This document shows, piece by piece, positions 34,571 to 43,301 of a DNA stretch of 64,000 nt. The stretch lies in NCBI GenBank assembly GCA_050951405.1, contig JBMNIZ010000004.1, forward strand, positions 1-64,000, read 5' to 3'. The notes below the pieces were generated by a model, which saw only the letters and a list, made by a program, of their open reading frames with translations, did no database searches and had not been told where the DNA came from. Position 1 is the stretch's first letter, and each line of letters opens with the position of its first letter. A program made the position numbers and the translations under genes. Origin of the DNA: JBMNIZ01 sp050951405. GTDB lineage: Bacteria; Bacillota; DULZ01.

Positions 34571-35502
34571 GCTTTTCGGGCCACAAAGGAAACCCATTCG
34601 TCCTCCTTATTTGTTTCTTCCAAGTGATAGCCCGCTTCCCGCAATCTGGCGGCCATCTCATGGGAACGGACAGCCACAATGCCGGAGCTGATCAGTATTC
34701 CTCCCTTTCTCAATATTTCCCGGGACTGTTCCGCCACCACCGGCGTTGCCTCCGTGCTGATATTGGACACAATCAAGTCCGCCTCTTCCGCCACTCCGGT
34801 CAGGAAATCATTATATCGAACAGAAACAACATCTTCCACTCCGTTGGCCAGTACATTCTGTTCAGCGATTTGCACTGCCAGCATATCCACATCCAAGGCC
34901 AAAACCCGGGCTGCTCCCAAACGGGCGGCCACAATAGCCAGGATGCCGGAACCGGTGCCCACATCGATCACCCGGAACCCGGGCTGCAAATATTTCTCCA
35001 AAGCGCGGATAGCCAGAACCGTGGTAGGGTGAGATCCGGTCCCAAAGGCCATTCCCGGATCCAGGCTGACCAATAACTCCCCTTTTTTAGTAGCATAGTT
35101 CTCCCAGGAAGGTGCAACCACTATCCTTTTCCCTATTTTTTCGGGTTTGTAGTAGGCTTTCCAGGAAGTAGACCAATCTGCTTCAGCAATTTCCGCCAGG
35201 GACAAGTCGGCCAAGCAGCCGGAAAAATACTCCCCCAAACCGGCCAGCCGTTTCTGAAAACAATCAAGACGAGACTGCAATCTTTCATCCACAGGCAGGT
35301 ATCCTTTGATAATAATATTCTCCGTCTCGATTAATTCCGAGGGGATTTCATAAGATTCCCATTGCCTTTCCTCCAGATAGCGGGCTATCACTCTTGGATC
35401 TTCAATCACCACTCCAGCCGCTCCTACTTCATAGAATAAATTGGCCACCGCTTCATAAGCCTCTTCAGTCGTCTCTACAGTAATTTCCTGCCACTTTCTC
35501 AT
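34567..35502 (-). CDS. prmA: ribosomal protein L11 methyltransferase PrmA
   Basis: A SAM-dependent lysine/N-terminal methyltransferase for ribosomal protein uL11. 311 residues: N-terminal substrate domain (1-120), linker, then Rossmann core with DVGTGSGILAIVAARLG near 173 and the NPPY-equivalent VSNISTEAT. It lies 38 bases downstream of dnaJ and overlaps rsmE by 4 bases. Confidence 0.95.
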   Translation of the reverse strand: MRKWQEITVETTEEAYEAVANLFYEVGAAGVVIEDPRVIARYLEERQWESYEIPSELIETENIIIKGYLPVDERLQSRLDCFQKRLAGLGEYFSGCLADLSLAEIAEADWSTSWKAYYKPEKIGKRIVVAPSWENYATKKGELLVSLDPGMAFGTGSHPTTVLAIRALEKYLQPGFRVIDVGTGSGILAIVAARLGAARVLALDVDMLAVQIAEQNVLANGVEDVVSVRYNDFLTGVAEEADLIVSNISTEATPVVAEQSREILRKGGILISSGIVAVRSHEMAARLREAGYHLEETNKEDEWVSFVARKA

Positions 35503-35540
35503 GGAAAAGCCCGCCTTTCTTCCGGAAGATTTCCCCGCTT

Positions 35541-36659
35541 CTAACCCATAAAAGCTTCTTTCATTTTTTCAAACAAACCTTTATCCTTCTGAAAATTGGA
35601 TTTACCCAGGGTCTGACCGAACTCCCGCAGAAGCTGTTTCTGTTTTTCATTCAGACCCGTGGGTGTGACCACCACAACCTTTACATGTTGATCACCGCGC
35701 CCAAATCCATGGAGCTTCTTAATGCCTTTCCCTTTTATTCTAAAGGAAGTACCCCCTTGGGTCCCTTCAGGTATTTTGAGCTTCACCGGGCCATCCAAGG
35801 TGGGAACCTCAATTTCCGCTCCCAAAGCTGCCTGGACAATGGAGACAGGCAATTCATAGATCACATCATCGTTATGGCGTTGGAAATGCTGGTGAGGCCT
35901 AACCTGGATAAACACATAGAGATCTCCCGGTGGACCCCCGTAAGATCCCGCCTCCCCTTCCCCGGCCACCCGGAGGCGGGAACCGGTATCCACTCCGGCG
36001 GGAATATGCAGATGAATAGTCCGGTTCCGACGAACTTTGCCCCGGCCCTGGCAGGTCCGACAAGGTGTCGTAACCACTTTGCCGGTTCCCTGGCAAGTAT
36101 GGCAGGTTTTTATGGTCTGGAACATCCCTAAAGGAGTGTTCTGGGACATGCGCACCTGCCCCGTACCCCCACAAACGGAACAATTGGAAGGATAAGTGCC
36201 GGGTTCGGCACCCGAGCCGTCACAAGTGGAACAGTTTTCCGTCCGGGGTATGGTAATATCCTTTTCCGCTCCGAAGGCGGCCTCTTCAAAACTGATGGAT
36301 AGATTGAAGCGCAAATCGGCTCCTTTTTGCGGTCGGCGCGCTGCTGTCCCCCCGCCGAAACCGCCACCGAAAAACATATCAAAAATATCACCAAAGCCGC
36401 CGAAATCACCAAAGCCGCCTTCAAACCCGCCGCCACCGGCCGCGGCGTGTCCAAAGCGGTCATAGTTGGCCCTTTTCTCCTCATCCACGAGCACTTCATA
36501 GGCTTCGGTCACTTCTTTAAACTTCTCTTCCGCAGTTTTATCTCCGGGATTAACATCGGGGTGATATTTGCGGGCCAGTTTACGGTAGGCCTTTTTTATT
36601 TCTTCCTGACTGGCATCTCGGGATACACCGAGTATTTCATAATAATCCCTTTTTGCCAA
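35541..36659 (-). CDS. dnaJ: chaperone DnaJ
   Basis: Hsp40 partner of DnaK. 372 residues: J domain with HPD at 33-35, a Gly/Phe-rich linker (about 72-110), four CxxCxGxG zinc repeats (CSTCDGSG, CSVCGGTG, CHTCQGTG, CRTCQGRG) and the C-terminal substrate-binding sandwich. It is 59 bases downstream of dnaK. No break. Confidence 0.97.
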   Translation of the reverse strand: MAKRDYYEILGVSRDASQEEIKKAYRKLARKYHPDVNPGDKTAEEKFKEVTEAYEVLVDEEKRANYDRFGHAAAGGGGFEGGFGDFGGFGDIFDMFFGGGFGGGTAARRPQKGADLRFNLSISFEEAAFGAEKDITIPRTENCSTCDGSGAEPGTYPSNCSVCGGTGQVRMSQNTPLGMFQTIKTCHTCQGTGKVVTTPCRTCQGRGKVRRNRTIHLHIPAGVDTGSRLRVAGEGEAGSYGGPPGDLYVFIQVRPHQHFQRHNDDVIYELPVSIVQAALGAEIEVPTLDGPVKLKIPEGTQGGTSFRIKGKGIKKLHGFGRGDQHVKVVVVTPTGLNEKQKQLLREFGQTLGKSNFQKDKGLFEKMKEAFMG

Positions 36660-36718
36660 ATGGAATCACCTTCTTTTATTCCAACGCTCCTTCTCAAACA
36701 AAACGCTCTTGATATTTT

Positions 36719-38557
36719 TTATTTATTCCCTGCGGCTTCTTCCTCATCCACTACTTTATAGTCCGCATCCACAACCGGTTCTTCTTTCTCCTGCTCTGCT
36801 TTCCCTGCCTGTTGGGCCTGGGAGGCTGCTTGCTGGTACATTTTCGTTGTAATGGCATACAGAGCTTCTGAAAGTTCTTCTGTTTTCTTCTTGATCTCAT
36901 CTAAATTATCATTATTTAAAGCTTCCCGCAAGGATTTTTTCGCCTGCTCAACTTTTTCCTTGTCAGCGGCCTTCACTTTGTCCCCAAACTCTTTCAAAGT
37001 TTTTTCCGATTGATAGATGAGAGAATCCGCCTGGTTGACGGCTTCCACTTTTTCCTTGCGTTTTTTGTCTTCTTCCGCAAATCTCTCCGCTTCCTTGACC
37101 ATCCGTTCGATTTCACTTTCCTCCAGGCCGCTGGAAGACTTGATGGTGATTTCTTGCTGCTTGCCGGTACCCAAATCCTTGGCCGAAACATGGACGATCC
37201 CGTTGGCATCAATATCGAATTTCACTTCAATCTGGGGAACACCACGAGGCGCCGGGGGTATACCGGAGAGAGTAAACCTGCCCAAGGTCTTGTTGTCAGC
37301 TGCCATGGCTCTTTCCCCTTGCAGGACATGGATTTCCACACTGGTCTGGTTATCTGCTGCCGTAGAAAAAATCTGGCTTTTGGAAGTGGGAATAGTGGTA
37401 TTCCTTTCGATCAGCTTCGTAAAAACTCCTCCCAAGGTCTCGATTCCCAGCGATAGAGGTGTCACATCCAGCAGCAGAACATCCTTGACTTCCCCGGTCA
37501 AGACTCCCGCTTGGATGGCGGCGCCTAAAGCCACGCATTCATCCGGATTGATACCCTTATGAGGCTCTTTGCCAATATATCTTTTTATTGCCTCCTGCAC
37601 CGCTGGCATCCGGGTTGATCCGCCAACCAGAATCACTTTATCAACATCTTTAGGTTCCAGACCCGCATCGGCCAATGCCTGGCGCAAAGGCCCCATGGTT
37701 TTGTCGACCAAATCAGCAGTCAACTCTTGGAATTTGGCCCGGGTCAAGTTCATATCCAAGTGCTGGGGACCTGCATCTGTTGCAGTAATGAAAGGAAGAT
37801 TGATATTGGTACTGGTTACGGAGGAAAGCTCGTGTTTAGCCTTTTCCGCAGCTTCTTTCAAACGCTGGAGGGCCATTTTGTCCTTACTCAAATCCACACC
37901 GTGGGACTTCTTGAATTCAGAGACCAAGTAATCGATAATCCGCTGGTCAAAATCATCACCCCCCAGCTTGTTATTCCCGCTGGTGGCTTTTACTTCAAAG
38001 ACTCCATCACCCAATTCCAGGATGGAAACGTCAAAAGTACCTCCTCCCAAATCATAGACCAAAATAGTCTGATCCTCGCCTTTATCTAATCCGTAGGCCA
38101 GGGAGGCAGCAGTAGGTTCATTGATAATGCGCAGCACTTCCAAACCGGCTATTCTCCCGGCATCCTTGGTGGCCTGCCGTTGGCTGTCGGTAAAATACGC
38201 AGGAACGGTAATAACAGCCTTGGTCACCTCTTCTCCCAGGTATGCCTCAGCATCTGCCTTCAGTTTCTGCAAAATCATCGCGGAAATTTCCTGGGGGGTA
38301 TAATTTTTTCCATCTATGTTCACCCGGTAGTCGGTACCCATATGCCGTTTTATGGACTGAACCGTACGATTGGGATTGGTGATGGCCTGCCTTTTCGCCA
38401 CCTCGCCCACCAAGCGCTCTCCCTCTTTCGTAAAAGCAATGACCGAAGGAGTGGTACGGTTACCCTCCGCATTGGGAATAATTACAGCTTCCCCACCTTC
38501 CATGACGGCAACGCAAGAGTTGGTCGTCCCCAAATCAATCCCTATCACTTTGCTCAT
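36719..38557 (-). CDS. dnaK: chaperone DnaK (Hsp70)
   Basis: 612 residues: nucleotide-binding domain (IGIDLGTTNS at 5-14, phosphate loop DLGGGTFDVS, VGGSTRMPAVQ), linker DVLLLDVTPLSLGIET, substrate-binding sheet, helical lid, and a charged tail ending EEEAAGNK. Reads in the order grpE-dnaK-dnaJ, controlled from the CIRCE site upstream of hrcA. Confidence 0.98.
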   Translation of the reverse strand: MSKVIGIDLGTTNSCVAVMEGGEAVIIPNAEGNRTTPSVIAFTKEGERLVGEVAKRQAITNPNRTVQSIKRHMGTDYRVNIDGKNYTPQEISAMILQKLKADAEAYLGEEVTKAVITVPAYFTDSQRQATKDAGRIAGLEVLRIINEPTAASLAYGLDKGEDQTILVYDLGGGTFDVSILELGDGVFEVKATSGNNKLGGDDFDQRIIDYLVSEFKKSHGVDLSKDKMALQRLKEAAEKAKHELSSVTSTNINLPFITATDAGPQHLDMNLTRAKFQELTADLVDKTMGPLRQALADAGLEPKDVDKVILVGGSTRMPAVQEAIKRYIGKEPHKGINPDECVALGAAIQAGVLTGEVKDVLLLDVTPLSLGIETLGGVFTKLIERNTTIPTSKSQIFSTAADNQTSVEIHVLQGERAMAADNKTLGRFTLSGIPPAPRGVPQIEVKFDIDANGIVHVSAKDLGTGKQQEITIKSSSGLEESEIERMVKEAERFAEEDKKRKEKVEAVNQADSLIYQSEKTLKEFGDKVKAADKEKVEQAKKSLREALNNDNLDEIKKKTEELSEALYAITTKMYQQAASQAQQAGKAEQEKEEPVVDADYKVVDEEEAAGNK

Positions 38558-38623
38558 CTCTTCATCTCCTCCTCAAACTATCCAGAATAAGGTCCGCTGA
38601 AGAATTCTGCAGCCTGATCCAAG

Positions 38624-39283
38624 TCAGCGGCCCTCATTTTTGGCCACTTTCACGGCGCTGGGCCGCAGGACTTTATCATAAAGGGTATAGCCCTTCTTGA
38701 ATTCCTCCACAATAATATTATCGTCATATTCATCGGTAATTACCTGCATCACTGCCTCATGTTTTTCCGGATTAAAAGGCTCCAATAAAGCCGGAATTTC
38801 CTGCAAGCCTTCTTTTTCCAATACCTCCTTCAACTGCCGGTAAATCATTTCCATGCCAACGGCAAACTGGCTTGCTTCCGGGTTATCCGGAACTGCAGCC
38901 AAAGCTCTTTCAAAGTTATCCATTACAGGAAGCAGATTGCTGATTACCCTTTCCCCACCATAGCGGATGGTTTCCTCTATTTCCTTTTTTACACGTCGGC
39001 GATAATTTTCGAAATCTGACTGCAAGCGAAGAAGCCGATTTTTAAGCTCCTCCAATTCCGCCTTTTTCCTCTCCAACTGGTAATTCAGCTCTGCCAACTG
39101 CTCCTGAGAAGGCAATTGGCTTTCTTCCCCCTCAGCTTCTCTCTCTTCCCTTGCCTCTTCTTCCGGGACCTCCTTCCCTATCCCGGTTTCCTGTAATGGA
39201 GATTCTCCCGCCGGCTTTTCTTCCAGTTGATTTTCTTCCTCTAACAACACTTCTTGATTGTTCTCATCCACACTATCCACCAC
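38624..39283 (-). CDS. grpE: nucleotide exchange factor GrpE
   Basis: ADP/ATP exchange factor for DnaK. 219 residues starting with GTG 39283. The N-terminal 70 residues are highly acidic (Glu-rich, disordered), then a long coiled coil (about 70-125, LAELNYQLERKKAELEELK) and the beta-wing with VGMEMIYRQLKEVLEKEGLQEI. A typical GrpE with a longer acidic N-terminus than Bacillus. It lies 77 bases after the chaperonin gene. Confidence 0.95.
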   Translation of the reverse strand: MVDSVDENNQEVLLEEENQLEEKPAGESPLQETGIGKEVPEEEAREEREAEGEESQLPSQEQLAELNYQLERKKAELEELKNRLLRLQSDFENYRRRVKKEIEETIRYGGERVISNLLPVMDNFERALAAVPDNPEASQFAVGMEMIYRQLKEVLEKEGLQEIPALLEPFNPEKHEAVMQVITDEYDDNIIVEEFKKGYTLYDKVLRPSAVKVAKNEGR

Positions 39284-39360
39284 CTTGATTTCTCCCTGTT
39301 ATGTATATAATTAAAAAAACAGTTCTGGGTTTTCCCTCTAGAAATGATCCCTTAGCTGTT

Positions 39361-40908
39361 TTACTCGCTAACCCTTGTTTCTTTCATTTTGATGATGGTA
39401 TTGATCCTGAGAATAGCCACTGCTACTTCCGCGGCAGCTTGCAAGGCATAAGTCTTTACCAAAGCAGGATCCACCACCCCTCGGGACCACATATCTTCAA
39501 CTTCTCCCGTATCACAATTCAATGCCAGGGATGTTTTCCCTTCCCTGGCCTGAGCAGCCAGAACATCCCCCAATTTTTCCAGGGGATTGAAACCTGAATT
39601 GGCCGTTATCTGACAAAAAGGCTTCTTCAAAGCCTCCCGCACGCAATCCAAGCCGTAAACGGCCATCCCCTTCAGTTCCGGCCTTTTTTTCTCCAAAAAA
39701 CACCCGGCGGCCAGTTCAATGGACCCGCCTCCCGGTACCAGTCCGCCCCTCACGGCAGCCTGGACGGCACTGGCGGCATCCCTGGCAATGCGTTTTCTTT
39801 CGTCCGCCACTTCTTGGGTGGAAGCCCCGATAACAATGGTGGCCAGGGGCCTACCCCGCCCACCTAAAATACGAACTTGCTGAAGTCTTTCCACTTCAAA
39901 TACTTCTCCGGCCCAGCCCAAATACTGCCGCAACTCATCGGGGGATTTGCCCAGCCCAGTACGCTTGATCATGCGAGCGCCGGTATATTCCGCAGCCTTT
40001 TTCAGCTCTTTATAGGCTACTCTCTGGATCACCATAATCTGGGCATCTGTAAAAAACTCCTCGGCCAGGGGGGAAACCCCCCGGTCTACCAGCACCAGTT
40101 TTACTCCTAATCTGGGGATTTTTGCCAGGTTCTGCTTAAATTCCCACTGAAGCTCTTGAAAACGGCGAAAGCCCGCCTCGGTATTTAAAGCCTCTTCTCC
40201 CATCTCTTCCGGTTCCAAGGCATCATCAATGATCAAAACACCCGCTTCGCTAATTTTCCGTGGCATGTGTGGGTTGAGGCGCCCCTTATTAATGATCAAA
40301 CCGTGAAATACTTCGCTTTTTGCCCCCAGCTGGGATTCCACTATCTTCGCCAACTGAAAATCCGGATCCAGCAGTTTACTCTCACCTATTTCCGGAGCGG
40401 CATCCATGATCAGCCGGGCAATATCCTCTCTCTCCCGCCCGGCAATTAAGGCAGCACGAAACAACAGGGGGTCTTCAATCCCTTCCACCCGCCGGGAATT
40501 GTCCCGGATAAAGGCCAACGCCTCTTCCACTCCTGTCCTGATTCCCTCAACAATCCGGGCTACAGGCACCCCTTGCATCACCTGCTGAAAGCCGGCTTCT
40601 ACCAAAGCGCCGGCCATAATTGTCGCAGTAGTGGTTCCGTCGCCTATTTCCTCCTGCTGGGCTCTGGCAATATTCACCAGCATCTTGGCCGCCGGATGTT
40701 TTGCTTCCATTAAATGGAGAATGGTCACCCCATCATTGGTGATGACCACACCCCCTGACTGATCAACCAGCATGGTATCCAGCCCCTTAGGGCCAAGGGT
40801 ACCTTCTACAGAGGAAGCTATGGCCCGCACGGCATTCACATTAGTGGATAATGCCGCCAGTTTCTCATCAACTTCTGCACTGTTACTGACCTGTTTTACA
40901 CTCAAAAG
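39361..40908 (-). CDS. archaeal-type (group II-like, bacterial group III) chaperonin
   Basis: An ATP-driven folding ring protein of the thermosome/TCP-1 type in a bacterial operon. 515 residues from TTG 40908 (GGGAG seven bases upstream; another TTG two codons earlier is possible). Motifs: LGPKGLDTML and VVITNDGVTIL (about 38-64), the ATP-binding GDGTTT (about 89-94), the apical segment with a group II-like helical protrusion region (ALEPEEMGEEALNTEAGF), LVPGGGSIEL, and a C-terminus ILRINTIIKMKE matching the thermosome ILRIDDII end. These are group II traits; GroEL lacks the built-in lid. It lies between hrcA and grpE in the dnaK operon, the position described for group III chaperonins of Carboxydothermus-type Firmicutes. 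No GroES-like gene is nearby. Heat control by HrcA/CIRCE is inferred from position. Confidence 0.93.
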   Translation of the reverse strand, partial: LLSVKQVSNSAEVDEKLAALSTNVNAVRAIASSVEGTLGPKGLDTMLVDQSGGVVITNDGVTILHLMEAKHPAAKMLVNIARAQQEEIGDGTTTATIMAGALVEAGFQQVMQGVPVARIVEGIRTGVEEALAFIRDNSRRVEGIEDPLLFRAALIAGREREDIARLIMDAAPEIGESKLLDPDFQLAKIVESQLGAKSEVFHGLIINKGRLNPHMPRKISEAGVLIIDDALEPEEMGEEALNTEAGFRRFQELQWEFKQNLAKIPRLGVKLVLVDRGVSPLAEEFFTDAQIMVIQRVAYKELKKAAEYTGARMIKRTGLGKSPDELRQYLGWAGEVFEVERLQQVRILGGRGRPLATIVIGASTQEVADERKRIARDAASAVQAAVRGGLVPGGGSIELAAGCFLEKKRPELKGMAVYGLDCVREALKKPFCQITANSGFNPLEKLGDVLAAQAREGKTSLALNCDTGEVEDMWSRGVVDPALVKTYALQAAAEVAVAILRINTIIKMKETRVSE

Positions 40909-40938
40909 CAACACTCCCGTTGAACTGAGGGCTAGTTC

Positions 40939-41973
40939 CTACTTGTAGAACTTGGAAAAAACTTGGGACAAATGCTGGGCAATTGCTTCCACCAAAGCCA
41001 CCGTTTTGGAATAGTCCATCCTGGTCGGACCTAAAATACCGAGATGCCCCACCATGCCCCCATTGATGGTATAGGTAGTTGTAACCACGCTGCAATCATT
41101 GATTCCATCCAGTTTATTTTCTCCACCAATTCTAATAGTCAACCCTTCATCAGACGTATCAACCAGCAATTCCCTGAGCACTTCCTTGTTTTCCAGAATT
41201 CCCAGGATAGTCTTTACCTTATTCAGATCTTTAAATTCAGGCTGATTGAAAATATTGAGAGTGCCGCTGAGGAAAACCTGACCGCTGCCGACGCTTTGCC
41301 GGCTGTATTCCAAAAGTTCCAGGATGGCCTGCAGGATCCTTTTATATTCATAAAGTTCCTGGAAAATTTCCTCGATGACTTTTTCCCGCACTTCCTCCAT
41401 GGCCAAGCCATGTAAATGGCTGTTCAGCACTAAAGCGATCCTTGCCAAGTCCACTTCCGTTAAAGAAGGGGGAATATCCAGCAAATGATGATGCACAATG
41501 TTCTTGTGGGAAATAGCCACCAGCAAAGCTTTGTCGATGGCCAGCGGGATCAAACGCACCTGTTGAAATCTGTTGATGCGGCCATAAGGCCCTATCGTCA
41601 AGGAAGTATAGTTTGACAAGCGGGAAAGGAGCAGGGAACTTAAATTCACTACCTCCTCAATATCGCGCATTTTTTCTTCAAAGCAGGTTTTAATGTAGTT
41701 CCTTTCCGCTTCGCTCAAGGTGTATTTTTCCATCAGGCAATCCACATAATAACGATATCCGGAATCAGAAGGTATCCTTCCTGCGGAGGTATGAGGCTGC
41801 TCCAGGTAACCCATTTCTTCCAAATCAGCCATTTCGTTCCTGATAGTTGCCGGACTCACCCCTAGATTGTATTTACGGGCAATGGTGCGGGAACCAACGG
41901 GTTCGGCGGTGGCAATAAAACCCTTTACAACAGCCAACAATACCTTTTGTTTTCGCTCATCCATCGGCATCAT
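40939..41973 (-). CDS. hrcA: heat-inducible transcription repressor HrcA
   Basis: Represses chaperone operons by binding CIRCE and is itself kept active by chaperonin. 344 residues from ATG 41973 (AAAGGG upstream; ATG codons at 41970 and 41964 are alternatives). N-terminal winged helix (VSPATIRNEMADLEEMGYLEQPH), a GAF-like domain and the conserved TSAGRIPSDSGYRYYVD. It is first in the operon and directly behind a perfect CIRCE, so autoregulation is clear. Confidence 0.96.
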   Translation of the reverse strand: MMPMDERKQKVLLAVVKGFIATAEPVGSRTIARKYNLGVSPATIRNEMADLEEMGYLEQPHTSAGRIPSDSGYRYYVDCLMEKYTLSEAERNYIKTCFEEKMRDIEEVVNLSSLLLSRLSNYTSLTIGPYGRINRFQQVRLIPLAIDKALLVAISHKNIVHHHLLDIPPSLTEVDLARIALVLNSHLHGLAMEEVREKVIEEIFQELYEYKRILQAILELLEYSRQSVGSGQVFLSGTLNIFNQPEFKDLNKVKTILGILENKEVLRELLVDTSDEGLTIRIGGENKLDGINDCSVVTTTYTINGGMVGHLGILGPTRMDYSKTVALVEAIAQHLSQVFSKFYK

Positions 41974-41986
41974 AATCACCCTTTTG

Positions 41987-42013
41987 TTAGCACTCTAAGG
42001 TCTTGAGTGCTAA
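41987..42013 (-). promoter_or_regulatory. CIRCE operator
   Basis: TTAGCACTC-N9-GAGTGCTAA, a perfect match to the HrcA operator, placed between the hrcA promoter and start codon. Confidence 0.97.
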
Positions 42014-42026
42014 TATTCCCACTTTG

Positions 42027-42056
42027 AAAATACCACTTGACAGGGATTTTGTCAAG
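42027..42056 (-). promoter_or_regulatory. hrcA operon promoter overlapped by a second palindrome
   Basis: Minus-strand TTGACA (42050-42055), 17-base spacer, TATTTT (42027-42032), with CIRCE immediately downstream. CTTGACA (42036-42042) and TGTCAAG (42050-42056) form a 7-7-7 palindrome covering the -35 box and most of the spacer, a possible second operator or chance symmetry. Confidence 0.7.
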
Positions 42057-42144
42057 GTAAAGATGAGATTTCAAGACATTCTACAAAAAGCAAAAGCCGA
42101 TTTCTTCCGCGGATCGCTCGGCTGCCGGGCGGTTGAGGTTCATT

Positions 42145-43284
42145 TCACACAAATTCCTGCCAAACAAAATTGGCCAAGGGCAGGCCTTTAGCAGTCAGAC
42201 GTAGGTAGCCACCGTCTTCCTCCAAAAGACCCAAATCAGTAAAACGGCGAACCGCTTCCGGAAAAACGGCAAACAGCTCCATGCCAAAGCGCTGGCAAAA
42301 TGCCTGCAAATCTATCCCTCGCAACAGACGAAGCCCCAGAAGCACCGTTTCCACCATTTCTTCCTGCAGATCCAGCTCGGTCTCTTCTGCCACCGGCCTT
42401 AAATTCCTTTGCAGACGGGAAATGTACTCGGCTAAACCGGCAAAATTGGTCCATCTTTTTCCTCCGCACCAGGAAGAAGCAGCCGGTCCCAAGCCGAGAT
42501 AGTCTTGGTTTAACCAATAGCGGCAGTTGTGTTTGCTGTGAAAGCCCGGACGAGCAAAATTGGAAATTTCATAATGCTCGTACCCTGCCCGGTGCAGGTA
42601 AACACGGGCAAAATTATACATGGTCAAGGCCAATTCGTCATCCGCAGGAAGAAGTTTTCCCTCTTCCACCAGTTGTCCCCAGAGGGTGTTGGGTTCCAAG
42701 ATTAAACCGTAAACAGACAAGTGTTCCGGCTGCAAGGAAACAGCTTGACACAGGGTCTCTTCCCACTGATCCAAAGTCTGACCGGGTAAACCGTAAATCA
42801 GATCCAGGCTCAGATTATCAAATCCCGCCTCCCGGGCCAGAGAAACAGCTTCTCTGATATCTTCTGGCCGATGTTTCCTGCCCATGGCTTCCAGCAGCAT
42901 GGCATCAAAGGACTGGGCCCCCAGGGAAAGCCGGTTAACCCCGTTTTCCCTTAATGCCTGGAGTTTTTCCCGGTTCAATGTTCCTGGATTGGCTTCCACA
43001 GTAACCTCTATCTCATCCGACCAGGGGAGAAAATGACGGCAGTTTTCCAAAAGCCAAACCAATTGCCCGGCAGTGAGACAGGTAGGGGTACCGCCACCGA
43101 AATAGAGGGAAGCCAGCTTTTTTTCATGCAGACGGCCGCTTCGGGAATACAGCTCCATTTCCCTGGCCAGGGCCTGCAAAAAAATCTCCACCAGCTCGGC
43201 TTCAGCCATGGGATAGGAAACAAAATCACAGTAATGACACTTTTGCGGGCAAAAGGGTATGTGCAAATAAAGGCCCAGTGCCAT
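42145..43284 (-). CDS. hemW: HemW-like radical SAM protein
   Basis: A heme chaperone-type relative of oxygen-independent coproporphyrinogen oxidase. 379 residues. The radical-SAM cysteines are at 12, 16 and 19 (CPQKCHYC), which is the HemW spacing, without the extra N-terminal Cys of true HemN. YFGGGTPTCL and a C-terminal HemN domain (GLRLLRGIDLQAF) follow. It lies between lepA and hrcA as in Bacillus (there called hemN/yqeR). Confidence 0.92.
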   Translation of the reverse strand: MALGLYLHIPFCPQKCHYCDFVSYPMAEAELVEIFLQALAREMELYSRSGRLHEKKLASLYFGGGTPTCLTAGQLVWLLENCRHFLPWSDEIEVTVEANPGTLNREKLQALRENGVNRLSLGAQSFDAMLLEAMGRKHRPEDIREAVSLAREAGFDNLSLDLIYGLPGQTLDQWEETLCQAVSLQPEHLSVYGLILEPNTLWGQLVEEGKLLPADDELALTMYNFARVYLHRAGYEHYEISNFARPGFHSKHNCRYWLNQDYLGLGPAASSWCGGKRWTNFAGLAEYISRLQRNLRPVAEETELDLQEEMVETVLLGLRLLRGIDLQAFCQRFGMELFAVFPEAVRRFTDLGLLEEDGGYLRLTAKGLPLANFVWQEFV

Positions 43285-43301
43285 AAGCCCATCCCCTTCT
43301 C

